Shown: in pieces, positions 1-8,024 of the stretch
How positions within the stretch are numbered: position 1 is the first letter of the stretch
Layout of the letters: every line of letters begins with the position of its first letter
DNA from: an uncultured Eubacterium sp.
Lineage (GTDB): Bacteria > Bacillota > Clostridia > Peptostreptococcales > Anaerovoracaceae
Assembly: GCA_900551775.1 (NCBI GenBank)
Contig: URXI01000030.1
Coordinates: 1 to 23,621, forward strand
Direction of reading: 5' to 3'
DNA: 23,621 nt
Notes under the pieces: generated by a model
Told to the model about the DNA's origin: nothing
The model's database searches: none
What the model saw: only the letters and a program-made list of their open reading frames with translations
Translations under genes and position numbers: made by a program

Positions 1-544
1 TCGCCTCCACCATGTATGATATGTCCCGCGTCAATGCCAACGGATATTTTGACGCCGAGAACTCTGCCGACGCACGGTATGCAAAGAAAGAAGCCATGAA
101 TGCGCAGCGAATCGTGGATTATAGAAATGGCAGCTATGCGCAAGGCGGCGGTGTTGTCAATCCGCTTCCTGAGGATGCACCTTTCTTCGTGGCGGATTAT
201 CATGATTATTATAAAACGGATCGGGGCTATCATCAGCGTTCCTTAAATTCTAACGGCGGATGGAATGTGATCGGTGGCTTGGACTCTCCTTTATGAACCA
301 GCCGATTCTTAGATACAGCAACGAAATTCGCAGCGCAGTCCTGATCATGCACGGAGAGAAGGCCCACTCCTGCTATTTCAGCCGTGATGCCTATGCTGCT
401 ATGGTTGAGGAAAACCCCTATGCGGACAACAAGGAACTGCTGATCATCCCTGATGCAGTTCATACGGATCTGTATGACGGCGGCGATAAGAATGCGATTC
501 CTTTTGATAAGCTGGGACAGTTCTTTGGAGAAAATCTGAAGTAA
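1..544 (+). pseudogene. alpha/beta hydrolase, 5'-truncated by window and frameshifted
   Basis: The reading frame enters from the left edge and runs to about position 295. It then continues in another frame to a TAA at 542-544. The two halves join into one alpha/beta hydrolase C-terminus of the acetyl-esterase-like type that often accompanies flavodoxin and aldo/keto reductase genes in Clostridia. The first frame carries the conserved GGWNV segment near 258-272. The second carries LSFMNQPIL, the HGEKAHS loop and the AVHTDLYD segment holding the probable catalytic His. A single-base deletion between about 260 and 290 explains the switch. Product inference rests on recalled family pattern. The frameshift is directly visible, but a sequencing error cannot be excluded. 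The downstream gene follows after 25 nt in the same direction. Confidence 0.72.
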
Positions 545-569
545 GACTGAAATTTGGAGGTGAACGACA

Positions 570-1100
570 ATGAAGATTTTAGTATTGAACGGAAGCCCTC
601 GTCCAAAGGGCAATACGAAGCAGATGGTAGATGCGTTCCGGGAGGGTGCAGAATCCGCAGGACACAGGGTGGACGTGATCGATGTATGCAGGAAAAAGAT
701 TGCAGGCTGTCTGGCTTGTGAATACTGCCACACAAAAGGAAACGGCGTTTGTGTGCAGAAAGATGACATGCAGGAAGTCTATTCCCTTCTGGGAGAGACG
801 GATATGCTTGTCATTGCTTCTCCAATCTATTATCATGGTATTTCGGGACAGTTAAAATGTACTATCGACCGGTTCTATTCTGCAGCATATCCGAGAAAAC
901 CTCGGAATTTGAAAAAAGCAGCCATGATATTAAGTTCTGGTGATCCTGCAATGTATGAGGGCGCAATGTTCTCATACAAGGGAGATTTTCTGGAATACCT
1001 CGGTCTTGAAGATATGGGCGTGTTTACAGCACATGGAGGGGAAAACGGTTCTGCCAAAAAATTAAATGAACTTCGGGAATTTGGAAGGACGCTGAAATAG
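570..1100 (+). CDS. flavodoxin-fold NAD(P)H/FMN oxidoreductase, iron-sulfur-flavoprotein-like
   Basis: A 176-residue cytoplasmic protein of the NADPH-dependent FMN reductase / flavodoxin superfamily. The N-terminal strand and phosphate loop GSPRPKGNT (residues 8-16) bind FMN phosphate. The ASPIYYHGISGQLK segment (residues 83-96) is the second flavin loop. Cysteines 47, 50, 53 and 61 form a CX2CX2CX7C arrangement like that of archaeal and clostridial iron-sulfur flavoproteins, so a 4Fe-4S cluster beside FMN is plausible. A GGAGG ribosome binding site precedes the ATG. It lies 25 nt after the hydrolase remnant and 21 nt before an aldo/keto reductase, so co-transcription is likely. The substrate is unknown. 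A plain quinone or nitro reductase is the alternative. Confidence 0.85.
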   Translation: MKILVLNGSPRPKGNTKQMVDAFREGAESAGHRVDVIDVCRKKIAGCLACEYCHTKGNGVCVQKDDMQEVYSLLGETDMLVIASPIYYHGISGQLKCTIDRFYSAAYPRKPRNLKKAAMILSSGDPAMYEGAMFSYKGDFLEYLGLEDMGVFTAHGGENGSAKKLNELREFGRTLK

Positions 1101-1121
1101 CGGTTTAGGAGGTTTGGATAT

Positions 1122-2267
1122 ATGACACAGAGAAATCTTGGATTTGGAATGATGAGGCTGCCAGTTAAAAACGGCAACCCCACAGATTTTGATTACGATC
1201 AGCTGTTCAAAATGGTGGATACCTTTTTGGCAGCAGGCTTCACCTATTTTGATACGAGCTATGTTTATCATAATGGGAAAAGCGAAGAAGCGACCAGAAG
1301 AGCTGTTGTAGAACGGCATCCGCGAGACAGTTTTACGGTAGCTACGAAGTTTCCCACCTTTGATTTGAAAAAAGAAGAAGAAATTGAACCGATTTTTGCG
1401 CAGCAGCTGGAAAATTTAGGCGTCGATTATATCGATTACTATTTACTGCATAATTTTCAGACCGTTTATTATGACGGCATTGATGGAAAAGGCGGTGTAA
1501 TCAAAACTTGCAACCTTTTCGATCATGCGCTCCAATGGAAGGCGGAAGGGAAGATACGCCATCTGGGATTCTCTTTTCACTCATCAGCAGAGCTGCTTGA
1601 CCGAATCCTGACAGAGCATCCAGAAGTGGACTTCGTACAGATCGCACTGAACTATATCGATTGGGAAAGTGAATTTGTGCAGGCGAAAAAATGCTATGAG
1701 GTGATTCGCAGGCATGGAAAAAAAGTGGTCATCATGCAGCCTGTAAAGGGCGGCGGCCTTGCGATGGTGCCCGAAACTGTTCGAAAAGCCTTAAAAGAGA
1801 TGGATGCAAAGGCTTCTATCGTATCTTGGGCGCTGCGTTTTGCAGGAAGTTTGGATGGTGTTATTTGCTCCTTGTCCGGGATGTCTACATTGGAACAGGT
1901 AAAAGAAGATACTAAGACGTTTCAGAATCTTATTCCATTGACAGAGTCGGAAAAAGAAAAGCTCCACGATATAGTGAGACTCTACAAGGAGGCGGGGCCG
2001 ATTGGCGCTGACTTAAGCCGTTTCAAAGGGTTGAAGCTGCACGGCGCGCCTGTTACGGGAATTATGGAGGCATATAATATCTGCCAGCTCCAGCCTGATC
2101 CCGGATTTACAGATGATAACAATTATTTGAAGAATGTCATCGCAGAGCAAGCGCATCTGGACTGCTTTGGAGAGCTCCCGGAAGAAAAAATAATTCTGGA
2201 AGATGGAACGGATGCAACGGAAGAAGTGCTGCAGGCAGAACGGTGGCTGATTGAGAACAGCTTTTGA
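1122..2267 (+). CDS. aldo/keto reductase, long C-terminal-extended form
   Basis: A 381-residue aldo/keto reductase. The catalytic tetrad is visible as D44, Y49, K76 and H110 (in FDTSYVYH, ATKFP and YLLHN). The TIM barrel continues through GKIRHLGFSFH and NYIDWESE. The region after about residue 300 is the extension seen in the ferredoxin-like AKR subgroup, but the CxxCxxC...CP cluster of that subgroup is absent. Instead there is a GADLSRFKGLKLHG segment followed by EAYNICQLQPDP, which I believe is normal for one clostridial subfamily rather than a lesion. It probably reduces a carbonyl substrate with NAD(P)H in the cytoplasm. A strong AGGAGG lies upstream of the ATG. Neighbours are a flavodoxin-fold enzyme and an acetyltransferase in the same orientation. 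Confidence 0.88.
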   Translation: MTQRNLGFGMMRLPVKNGNPTDFDYDQLFKMVDTFLAAGFTYFDTSYVYHNGKSEEATRRAVVERHPRDSFTVATKFPTFDLKKEEEIEPIFAQQLENLGVDYIDYYLLHNFQTVYYDGIDGKGGVIKTCNLFDHALQWKAEGKIRHLGFSFHSSAELLDRILTEHPEVDFVQIALNYIDWESEFVQAKKCYEVIRRHGKKVVIMQPVKGGGLAMVPETVRKALKEMDAKASIVSWALRFAGSLDGVICSLSGMSTLEQVKEDTKTFQNLIPLTESEKEKLHDIVRLYKEAGPIGADLSRFKGLKLHGAPVTGIMEAYNICQLQPDPGFTDDNNYLKNVIAEQAHLDCFGELPEEKIILEDGTDATEEVLQAERWLIENSF

Positions 2268-2292
2268 TACCACTACTTTAGGAGGAACTTGA

Positions 2293-2874
2293 ATGAGTAT
2301 TGAAGAAGTTTTAGAGGAGTTGAAGCAGGGAAAGCCTGTCGCAGGCGGTTCTGACGCCCACAGGGTGATGCACAAGCTTTCGCAGGATGCTCAGCGTATT
2401 ACCGCACAGCTAAACGGGTCTTATCATGAGCCGGAAGAAATCCGTAAACTCTTTTCAGCGTTGATTGGAAAACAGGTGGACGATTCCTTTTCCATGTTCC
2501 CGCCCTTTTATACGGATTGCGGAAAGAACATCCATGTTGGCAAAGATGTCTTTATCAACTGCTGCTGTCATTTTCAGGATCAGGGTGGTATTTATATCGG
2601 GAATCATGTACTGATTGGCTCCCATGTCGTCTTCGCAACGATAAACCACGGACAAGATCCGGCTGAACGCGCCAGTAATTTCCCTGAACCGATTCATATA
2701 GGGAATAAGGTGTGGATTGGCGCTCATGCCACAATTCTCCCTGGCGTAACCATCGGAGATAACGCTATTGTTGCCGCCGGCGCCGTGATTACACATAACG
2801 TCCCACCCAATGCTGTAGTTGGCGGCGTCCCGGCTAAAATAATCAAGTACATAGAAGAGGAGCAGGTACAATGA
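2293..2874 (+). CDS. hexapeptide-repeat sugar O-acetyltransferase (maltose acetyltransferase-like)
   Basis: A 193-residue left-handed beta-helix acetyltransferase of the maltose/galactoside O-acetyltransferase family. The N-terminal part (residues 20-75) is the helical Mac-type cap. From about residue 78 the hexapeptide repeats begin (IHVGKDVFIN, IYIGNHVLIG, IHIGNKVWIG, VTIGDNAIVAAG). His119 in ATINHG matches the catalytic histidine of the family. The C-terminus VGGVPAKIIKYI is typical and complete. It transfers an acetyl group from acetyl-CoA to a sugar or other hydroxyl acceptor. The ATG follows an AGGAGG. Its stop overlaps the next gene's start by 4 nt (ATGA), which implies translational coupling with the lipoprotein aldo/keto reductase. 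Confidence 0.9.
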   Translation: MSIEEVLEELKQGKPVAGGSDAHRVMHKLSQDAQRITAQLNGSYHEPEEIRKLFSALIGKQVDDSFSMFPPFYTDCGKNIHVGKDVFINCCCHFQDQGGIYIGNHVLIGSHVVFATINHGQDPAERASNFPEPIHIGNKVWIGAHATILPGVTIGDNAIVAAGAVITHNVPPNAVVGGVPAKIIKYIEEEQVQ

Positions 2875-3803
2875 AAAAAATAATTGCACTCTGTGCGACA
2901 CTTATGCTTTTGTTCAGTCTTACTGCCTGCGGCGGCACTGAAATAAAGGGTTCAAAGCAGCCGACAGACACTCCGCCTGCAAATGATCGTTCCTTTGACT
3001 TTGAGAGCCGCACCGTAATGCTTAACAGCGGTTACCAAATGCCGATTATGGGGCTTGGTACTTACAGCCTTTCTGATGAAGAATGTTATAACTCTGTCAC
3101 GGCTTTGCTCGACGCAGGCGGTCGGTTGATCGATACAGCACAGATATATGGCAATGAAGCAAGCGTCGGCAGAGCCATAAGGGATTCCGATGTGCCAAGA
3201 GAAGAAATCTTTGTCATTACAAAGCTCTATCCCGATCAATTTGGGAGTCCCGAAGCTGCCATTGATGAGGCCCTGGAAAAGATGGATATCGGCTACATTG
3301 ACATGATGCTCCTGCACCACCCTGGAGAGGGGGACGTAAGCGCCTATCTGGCAATGGAAAAGGCGGTTGCAGATGGCAAAATCCGTTCTATCGGGCTTTC
3401 CAACTGGTATGTAGAAGAATTAGAGGCGTTCTTGCCGCAGGTCAATATCACGCCTGCATTGGTACAGAACGAAATCCATCCGTATTATCAGGAAAACGAC
3501 GTCATTCCCTATATTCAAGAACTCGGCATTGTAGTACAGGGCTGGTATCCCTTTGGCGGCAGAGGACATACAGCCGAGCTATTGGGTAACGAGGTTATTT
3601 CTGAGATCGCCAAAGCTCACGGCGTAACTTCTGCACAGGTAATCTTGCGGTGGAATCTGCAAAAAGGCGTTGTGGTAATTCCCGGCTCCAGCAATCCCGA
3701 CCATATCAGAGAAAACCTTGATTTGTTCGGCTTTGAACTGACCGAGGATGAAATGAATCGAATCAATGGCCTTGACCGGGGCGAAAAACATGATTGGTAT
3801 TAA
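2871..3803 (+). CDS. aldo/keto reductase with lipoprotein signal peptide
   Basis: A 310-residue protein that starts with a lysine-initiated hydrophobic signal and a lipobox SLTAC, so Cys20 should be lipidated and the protein held on the outer face of the membrane. After a Ser/Pro/Asp-rich linker to about residue 45 comes a full short-form aldo/keto reductase barrel. The tetrad is D88, Y93, K118 and H149. The barrel carries MPIMGLGTY at its start, GKIRSIGLSN in the middle and a VVIPGSSNPDHI cofactor-binding segment near the end. Family members are normally cytoplasmic NADPH enzymes, so export is odd because the pyridine nucleotide is not expected outside. It overlaps the acetyltransferase by 4 nt and is followed after 15 nt by a flavodoxin lipoprotein. 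The extracytoplasmic role is inference. Confidence 0.88.
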   Translation: MKKIIALCATLMLLFSLTACGGTEIKGSKQPTDTPPANDRSFDFESRTVMLNSGYQMPIMGLGTYSLSDEECYNSVTALLDAGGRLIDTAQIYGNEASVGRAIRDSDVPREEIFVITKLYPDQFGSPEAAIDEALEKMDIGYIDMMLLHHPGEGDVSAYLAMEKAVADGKIRSIGLSNWYVEELEAFLPQVNITPALVQNEIHPYYQENDVIPYIQELGIVVQGWYPFGGRGHTAELLGNEVISEIAKAHGVTSAQVILRWNLQKGVVVIPGSSNPDHIRENLDLFGFELTEDEMNRINGLDRGEKHDWY

Positions 3804-3818
3804 AAAGGAGAGATTGCA

Positions 3819-4505
3819 ATGAAAAGATTGTTATGTATGTGTTTATTGATTTCAACCGCTATACTCAGTGGCTGCGGAGTTTCTTCAACGAGCAGCAGTA
3901 CGGAAGGCGGCACAGACAGCGGGCAGCCTGTTGTTAAAGATAGATCAGAAGACAAAAAACTGGTTGTATATTTTTCCATGCCAGAAACGACCAGTCCGGA
4001 CAATATGTCACGGGAGGAAGAACTCAGTACCGTTGTCATTGACGGGGAGGTTATGGGGAACACCCAATACGTCGCCCATGTGATTGAGCAGAATACAGGG
4101 GCGGATGTTTTCCGCATTGAACCGGTGAAGCCATATCCGCTGGACCACGCTGCGCTTGAAGATATTGCGCAGAAAGAGCAACAGGAAAATGCCCGCCCCG
4201 AAATCGCAGGTGTAGTTGAGAACATGAAGCAGTATGATACCGTCTTTTTCGGTTTCCCGAACTGGTATTTCGATATGCCACAGATTATGTACAGCTTCCT
4301 CGACCAGTATGATTTATCTGGAAAGACAATCGTTCCCTTTGTTACATCTGGCGCAAGTGGCTTCTCTGATGCAATTAGCACCATTGAACAGATGGAGCCG
4401 GATGCAGATGTGATTACAGACGGGCTTTCCATATCAAGAGATGAAGTACAGGATTCCGAGGAGGAGATTATCCAATGGCTTACGGATAAAGGGTTTATAC
4501 AGTAA
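3819..4505 (+). CDS. flavodoxin-like lipoprotein
   Basis: A 228-residue protein with a signal peptide and lipobox ILSGC (Cys19), then a Ser/Thr-rich linker to about residue 45 and a flavodoxin domain. The first strand KLVVYFSMPETT and following loop replace the usual T-x-T-x-x-T phosphate loop. FFGFPNWYFDMP (residues about 147-158) is the second flavin-binding loop, and TSGASGFSDA the third. The domain resembles the flavodoxin_4 group found as lipoproteins in gut Firmicutes. It should be anchored on the outer membrane face, where it could carry electrons between the neighbouring DUF4405 membrane protein and the lipoprotein aldo/keto reductase. An AAAGGAG site precedes the ATG. The flavin (FMN) is a family expectation rather than something seen. 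Confidence 0.88.
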   Translation: MKRLLCMCLLISTAILSGCGVSSTSSSTEGGTDSGQPVVKDRSEDKKLVVYFSMPETTSPDNMSREEELSTVVIDGEVMGNTQYVAHVIEQNTGADVFRIEPVKPYPLDHAALEDIAQKEQQENARPEIAGVVENMKQYDTVFFGFPNWYFDMPQIMYSFLDQYDLSGKTIVPFVTSGASGFSDAISTIEQMEPDADVITDGLSISRDEVQDSEEEIIQWLTDKGFIQ

Positions 4506-4540
4506 ACACAGGGAAAAACAAGAGTAAAGGAGAAGTCTGT

Positions 4541-5233
4541 ATGACGGCAAAAAGAAAATTTCAAATACTGGTAGATATGATGATGACTGTGATGCTGCCC
4601 CTCCTTATGGCATACCAGCTGATCGGAGAGGCGGTCCATGAATGGCTTGGTATCTGTATGTTCCTGCTTTTTCTATGCCATCATCTAGTGAACGCCTATT
4701 GGCATAGAAATCTCCTGAAAGGAAGGTATAACCGTACCCGTTTGATTGGAACGGTCATTGACATCTTACTCTTTATCATTATGGTTTCACTGGCGATTAG
4801 CGGAGTGATGATGTCAAAGCATATCTTCGTATTCTTACAAATTGACAGCGGGATCGGAAGCGCAAGGATCATGCACCTGTTGGCTTCCTATTGGGGCTTT
4901 GTGTTGATGTCTATTCATGCTGGGCTTCACTGGAATATGGTATCCTCCATGATAAATCGTAACATGAAAAAAGATAAAAGCGCTATAAAAATGCACATTA
5001 TCTTGAAAATGGCTGTACTTGCTATCTGCAGCTACGGTGTCTATGCCTTTGCAAAACAGAAACTGGGAACATACCTGTTTTTGAGATCTGAGTTTGTGTT
5101 CTTTGATTTTAGCGCACCGCTCCTTCTGTTTTTTACAGATTATATTGCAATGATGATTCTATTTGGCTTGATTGGAAAACAGTTAGGGATACTCTGCAAA
5201 ACAAAGAGGAAAGCCGAAGAAAAACGAAAATAA
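4541..5233 (+). CDS. DUF4405 integral membrane protein, cytochrome b-like
   Basis: A 230-residue membrane protein with about five hydrophobic segments (near residues 8-30, 34-52, 70-92, 112-130 and 150-172, then another near 192-213). It carries well-placed histidines: H33, H47/H48 and H55 in the first pair, H112, H126 and H130 in the later pair. This matches DUF4405, whose members resemble cytochrome b561-type di-heme proteins. The inferred job is to move electrons across the membrane to the two exported redox lipoproteins encoded just upstream. The ATG is preceded by AAAGGAG and lies 35 nt after the flavodoxin stop. No obvious terminator follows in the 177 nt before the next gene. Heme binding is inferred from the histidine pattern. 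Confidence 0.83.
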   Translation: MTAKRKFQILVDMMMTVMLPLLMAYQLIGEAVHEWLGICMFLLFLCHHLVNAYWHRNLLKGRYNRTRLIGTVIDILLFIIMVSLAISGVMMSKHIFVFLQIDSGIGSARIMHLLASYWGFVLMSIHAGLHWNMVSSMINRNMKKDKSAIKMHIILKMAVLAICSYGVYAFAKQKLGTYLFLRSEFVFFDFSAPLLLFFTDYIAMMILFGLIGKQLGILCKTKRKAEEKRK

Positions 5234-5349
5234 TTTGTCTTCAACAACATCATCATCATGCCTTTTGGAAACGTCGGAATTTTCACCAACTATCATATTT
5301 ATTTGTAGCCAAACATCGGAAAAATATTTAGATAATCGTCGTAAAAGTG

Positions 5350-5377
5350 TTGTGGAATCCATATTTTGGTGTATAAT
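5350..5377 (+). promoter_or_regulatory. promoter for AAA_14 ATPase gene
   Basis: TTGTGG at 5350-5355 and a perfect TATAAT at 5372-5377 are separated by 16 nt. The -10 box lies downstream of the in-frame TTG at 5366, which rules that TTG out as the start codon and supports the ATG at 5411. Confidence 0.7.
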
Positions 5378-5410
5378 ATAAACAACATGAATGGAAACGA
5401 GGTGTTCCGA

Positions 5411-6685
5411 ATGAAAAACTACAAGAAAAGAATTGCCGACGATATTCTGATACGGAAGCTGGAAGGTAAAGGTGCCGTACTGATTGAAGGTCCAAAGTGG
5501 TGTGGGAAAACTACTACCGCTGAACAGCTTGCCGCCAGTATTTTGTATATGGATGATCCGGAAAAAAAAGAACAGAATATTACTATGTCTGAGCTGAATC
5601 CCAAACGATTGTTAAAGGGCGCAACACCGAGACTGATTGACGAATGGCAGCTTGCTCCAAAACTTTGGGATGCTATCCGCTTTGAGGTTGACCATCGCAG
5701 CGAGCTTGGACAATTTATACTTACCGGTTCTGCTGTTCCTGCTGATACTAGGGAAATTACTCACTCCGGTACAGGGCGTTTTACTTGGTTGACGATGAGA
5801 CCTATGAGTTTATACGAATCGGGAGATTCAACAGGTGAAGTCAGCTTGAAAGACCTGTTTGCTGGAGCGATGGAGATTGACGGAGACTCCAATCTGGATA
5901 TTGACCGTCTGGCTTTCCTTGTGTGTCGAGGCGGGTGGCCGCAATCGGTGGATATGCGTGATGAAATTGCCTTAGACCAAGCGATGGATTACTATGATGC
6001 CGTTGTTCACTCAGATATTAACCGGGCAGACAATGTACAAAAGAATCCCGAAAGGGTTCGCAGGCTTATGCGTTCCTATGCGAGAAACCAAGGCGGTCAA
6101 GTCCCTAACACGGTGCTAGCACAGGATATAGCGGCAAACGATGAAACGCCGATCAGCGAGGAAACCGTTGCATCTTACGTCAATGCACTTCGGAAAATCT
6201 TCGTTGTAGAGGATATGCCTGCATGGAATCCTAATTTGCGGTCAAAAACGGCTATTCGCTCGTCTGACACTCGGTATTATATCGACCCATCTATCGCTGC
6301 AGCAGCCTTGGGTATCGGTCCGAATGACTTGGTAAATGACTTGAAAACTTTTGGTTTCCTCTTTGAAACGCTCTGCATCCGAGACCTGCGTGTTTTTGCA
6401 GATGTGTTAAGCGGCAGGGTTTACCATTACAGGGACAAGGACGGACAGGAATGTGATGCAGTTATTCATTTGAGAAATGGCAAGTACGGTCTGATAGAAA
6501 TCAAACTTGGTGGGGACAGGCTCATTGAGGAAGGTGCAAAAAGCCTGAAATCAATGGAAAGCAAAATTGATACCGATAAGATGAACTCTCCATCTTTCCT
6601 TATGGTATTGACAGGAATCGGTGATTACGCATACCGCCGCCGGGATGGCGTATATATTGTTCCTATCGGCTGCTTAAAAAACTGA
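5411..6685 (+). CDS. ATP-binding protein, AAA_14 plus DUF4143 domains
   Basis: A 424-residue ATPase. The Walker A loop is GPKWCGKTT (residues 27-35) and the Walker B-like motif is LIDEWQ (75-80), followed by FILTGSA (102-108) as sensor strand. This is the AAA_14 domain. The C-terminal half is DUF4143, ending with E/D residues in CDAVIHL and the IEIKLG strand, a pattern like PD-(D/E)XK nuclease folds. Such proteins are common and mostly uncharacterised; some are thought to act in toxin or mobile-element contexts. I chose the ATG at 5411 because GAGGTG lies 6 nt upstream, and the earlier in-frame TTG at 5366 overlaps the promoter. It is a single-gene transcription unit, with its own promoter and a strong terminator. 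Confidence 0.88.
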   Translation: MKNYKKRIADDILIRKLEGKGAVLIEGPKWCGKTTTAEQLAASILYMDDPEKKEQNITMSELNPKRLLKGATPRLIDEWQLAPKLWDAIRFEVDHRSELGQFILTGSAVPADTREITHSGTGRFTWLTMRPMSLYESGDSTGEVSLKDLFAGAMEIDGDSNLDIDRLAFLVCRGGWPQSVDMRDEIALDQAMDYYDAVVHSDINRADNVQKNPERVRRLMRSYARNQGGQVPNTVLAQDIAANDETPISEETVASYVNALRKIFVVEDMPAWNPNLRSKTAIRSSDTRYYIDPSIAAAALGIGPNDLVNDLKTFGFLFETLCIRDLRVFADVLSGRVYHYRDKDGQECDAVIHLRNGKYGLIEIKLGGDRLIEEGAKSLKSMESKIDTDKMNSPSFLMVLTGIGDYAYRRRDGVYIVPIGCLKN

Positions 6686-6699
6686 TTCAGCACAAAAAT

Positions 6700-6725
6700 G
6701 ACAGGCAATTACGCCTGTCTTTTTT
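6700..6725 (+). terminator. rho-independent terminator after the ATPase gene
   Basis: GACAGGC at 6700-6706 pairs perfectly with GCCTGTC at 6713-6719 around a 6-nt loop, followed by a run of six T. Confidence 0.9.
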
Positions 6726-6735
6726 GTCATACGTA

Positions 6736-7476
6736 TCAAAGAACGCACTTTGCCATCAGCGTGACACAGACCAGCTCCTCTGGATCGGTGAAACGGCTGA
6801 GAAACATCGAATAGCCGGGGATGGAGCCCTTGATGTCCATGAGCCCGCGATGCTTGTAAAACTGCCAGCCTGCGACTGCAGGGACTTGATCTGGCGCTCT
6901 GTGACGAAATCATGATAGGATTTTCCGCTGACTCTTTCTAAGACTTCTGTCAGAAGCAGGAAGTTGGTCGCACTCTGCATGACGGAAGAACCTGGCACAA
7001 ACTGCAGAGGTTCTTCTGCGACGAGATCGACCAGATCTTGAAAAGACCACTGTCTGAAAAGGTCAAAGCCTGCTGATGCTCTGTAGTCGGAAAGACCCGA
7101 TGCGTGGCGCAGCAGCTGCAGGATTGTGATTTCCTGCCAAGTTTCAGGTAACTGCGGAATAAATTGAGAGGCTTTGTCGTCCATCTGCAATTTTCCGTCC
7201 TCGTACAACTGCATGACAGCCACGGTAGCAAAAGCCTGGGAAATCGGACCGGCAGGCCATAAGGTATTAGCAGAGGCCAGTCTCCTTTGCTTTGGGTCTG
7301 AAAGGCCGTAACCTACGACTCTCGGAATATAGGGCGCCTGGACGATGGCCAGGGGTCAGACCGGGGATTTCCTCTTGCTCCATAAATTCCCAAATCATCG
7401 CATCGACGGTGCGGCCAAGATAAGATACATCGGCACTTCCTCTCATTTTCACGGTTTCATGTTCTCTCGTATTCAT
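6736..7476 (-). pseudogene. serine hydrolase (beta-lactamase class C family), frameshifted and internally deleted
   Basis: Three frames must be joined to read one beta-lactamase-family protein. The first runs from the ATG at 7476 to about 7353. The second carries LAIVQAP, RRLASANTLWPAG, RHASGLSDYR and ATNFLLLTEVLERVSGKSYHDF down to about 6880. The third carries AGWQFYKHRGLMDIKGSIPG and ELVCVTL to a TGA at 6736-6738. The last junction drops the family from its middle straight to its late conserved segment, so roughly 100 residues are missing, and the C-terminal tail is cut. The SxxK position reads PISQ and the YxN position reads QSA, so the catalytic residues are also gone. Its ATG overlaps the stop of the rhodanese gene (TAATG), which points to former translational coupling. 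Confidence 0.78.
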
Positions 7477-7919
7477 TATCTTTGCTCACTTTCTGTGTCA
7501 TAAGGCCAGTCTTCGATTCCTCCGAAGTCATAAATATGCTTATATCCAAGGGAAACTAATTTATCTGACGCCTCTTTGCTCCTGATGCCGGTACGGCAGT
7601 GAAGGAGGAGGACGGCATTTTTATCTAGCAATTCTGCCGGCGCATCCGCTCCAATGGACTCGTTGGGCACGAGAAGTGCGTCCGGAATATGCTTTTCGGC
7701 ATATTCTTCTTCTGTACGTACATCGACAATGGTAACATCGCCCTGATCCATCATTTCTTTTGCTTCTTCTGCAGTAATCTTGTGATAGGCTTTGCTGGTT
7801 TCCTGCTTTTCCATTTTTTGTGCGTTTCTGCGCTCCATTGGGCAGGTACCGTTGCCGCAGGCTGATAACAGCAAGGCGCAGGAGAGCACCAGAGCCAGTA
7901 TAAGGGATAATCGTTTCAT
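7476..7919 (-). CDS. rhodanese-like lipoprotein
   Basis: A 147-residue exported rhodanese. Signal peptide residues 1-20 end in the lipobox LLSAC (Cys21). After a charged linker the rhodanese domain (about 46-145) shows VTIVDVRTEEEYAEKHIPDA and the active-site loop with Cys108 in HCRTGIRS, which takes a persulfide in this family. The domain is complete and ends in DFGGIEDWPY. The start at 7919 is preferred over an upstream ATG at 7952 because a full AAAGGAGG lies at 7926-7933 and only the shorter form begins directly with the signal peptide. It is the first gene of a two-gene unit with the decayed serine hydrolase and is driven by a consensus promoter with repeat operators. The sulfur donor and acceptor are unknown. 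Confidence 0.88.
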   Translation of the reverse strand: MKRLSLILALVLSCALLLSACGNGTCPMERRNAQKMEKQETSKAYHKITAEEAKEMMDQGDVTIVDVRTEEEYAEKHIPDALLVPNESIGADAPAELLDKNAVLLLHCRTGIRSKEASDKLVSLGYKHIYDFGGIEDWPYDTESEQR

Positions 7920-7984
7920 TTTCTTCCTCCTTTGACCATGAATTCTGTTCATGGAAAATCGTATCGTCGACGATCTGTAATTTA

Positions 7985-8024
7985 AAAAGTAACAGTTTAT
8001 ACTGTAATTATAAAAGTTACAGTT
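7985..8024. promoter_or_regulatory. operator-like repeats overlapping the rhodanese promoter
   Basis: The 13-mers AAAAGTAACAGTT (7985-7997) and AAAAGTTACAGTT (8012-8024) are direct repeats differing at one base and 27 nt apart. Between them ACTGT (8001-8005) forms an inverted repeat with ACAGT (7992-7996) across TTAT. One copy falls in the promoter spacer and the others cover the start of transcription. This is the layout of a repressor site. The regulator is not encoded nearby, so its identity is unknown. Confidence 0.55.

Noticed and set aside
233..769. Minus-strand open frame of 178 codons
   Set aside because: It is antisense to the hydrolase remnant and flavodoxin-fold gene, has no recognisable domain and no ribosome binding site.
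1122..2267. Loss of the 4Fe-4S cluster from the long aldo/keto reductase as a lesion
   Set aside because: The whole C-terminal extension is intact and the alternate segment looks like a normal subfamily, so decay is not supported.
3800..4639. Minus-strand open frame of 279 codons
   Set aside because: It is fully antisense to the flavodoxin lipoprotein and DUF4405 start, Ser/Cys-rich in the way shadow frames are, with no domain.
5366..5410. In-frame TTG start extending the AAA_14 gene upstream
   Set aside because: It overlaps the TATAAT promoter box; the ATG at 5411 has the better ribosome binding site.
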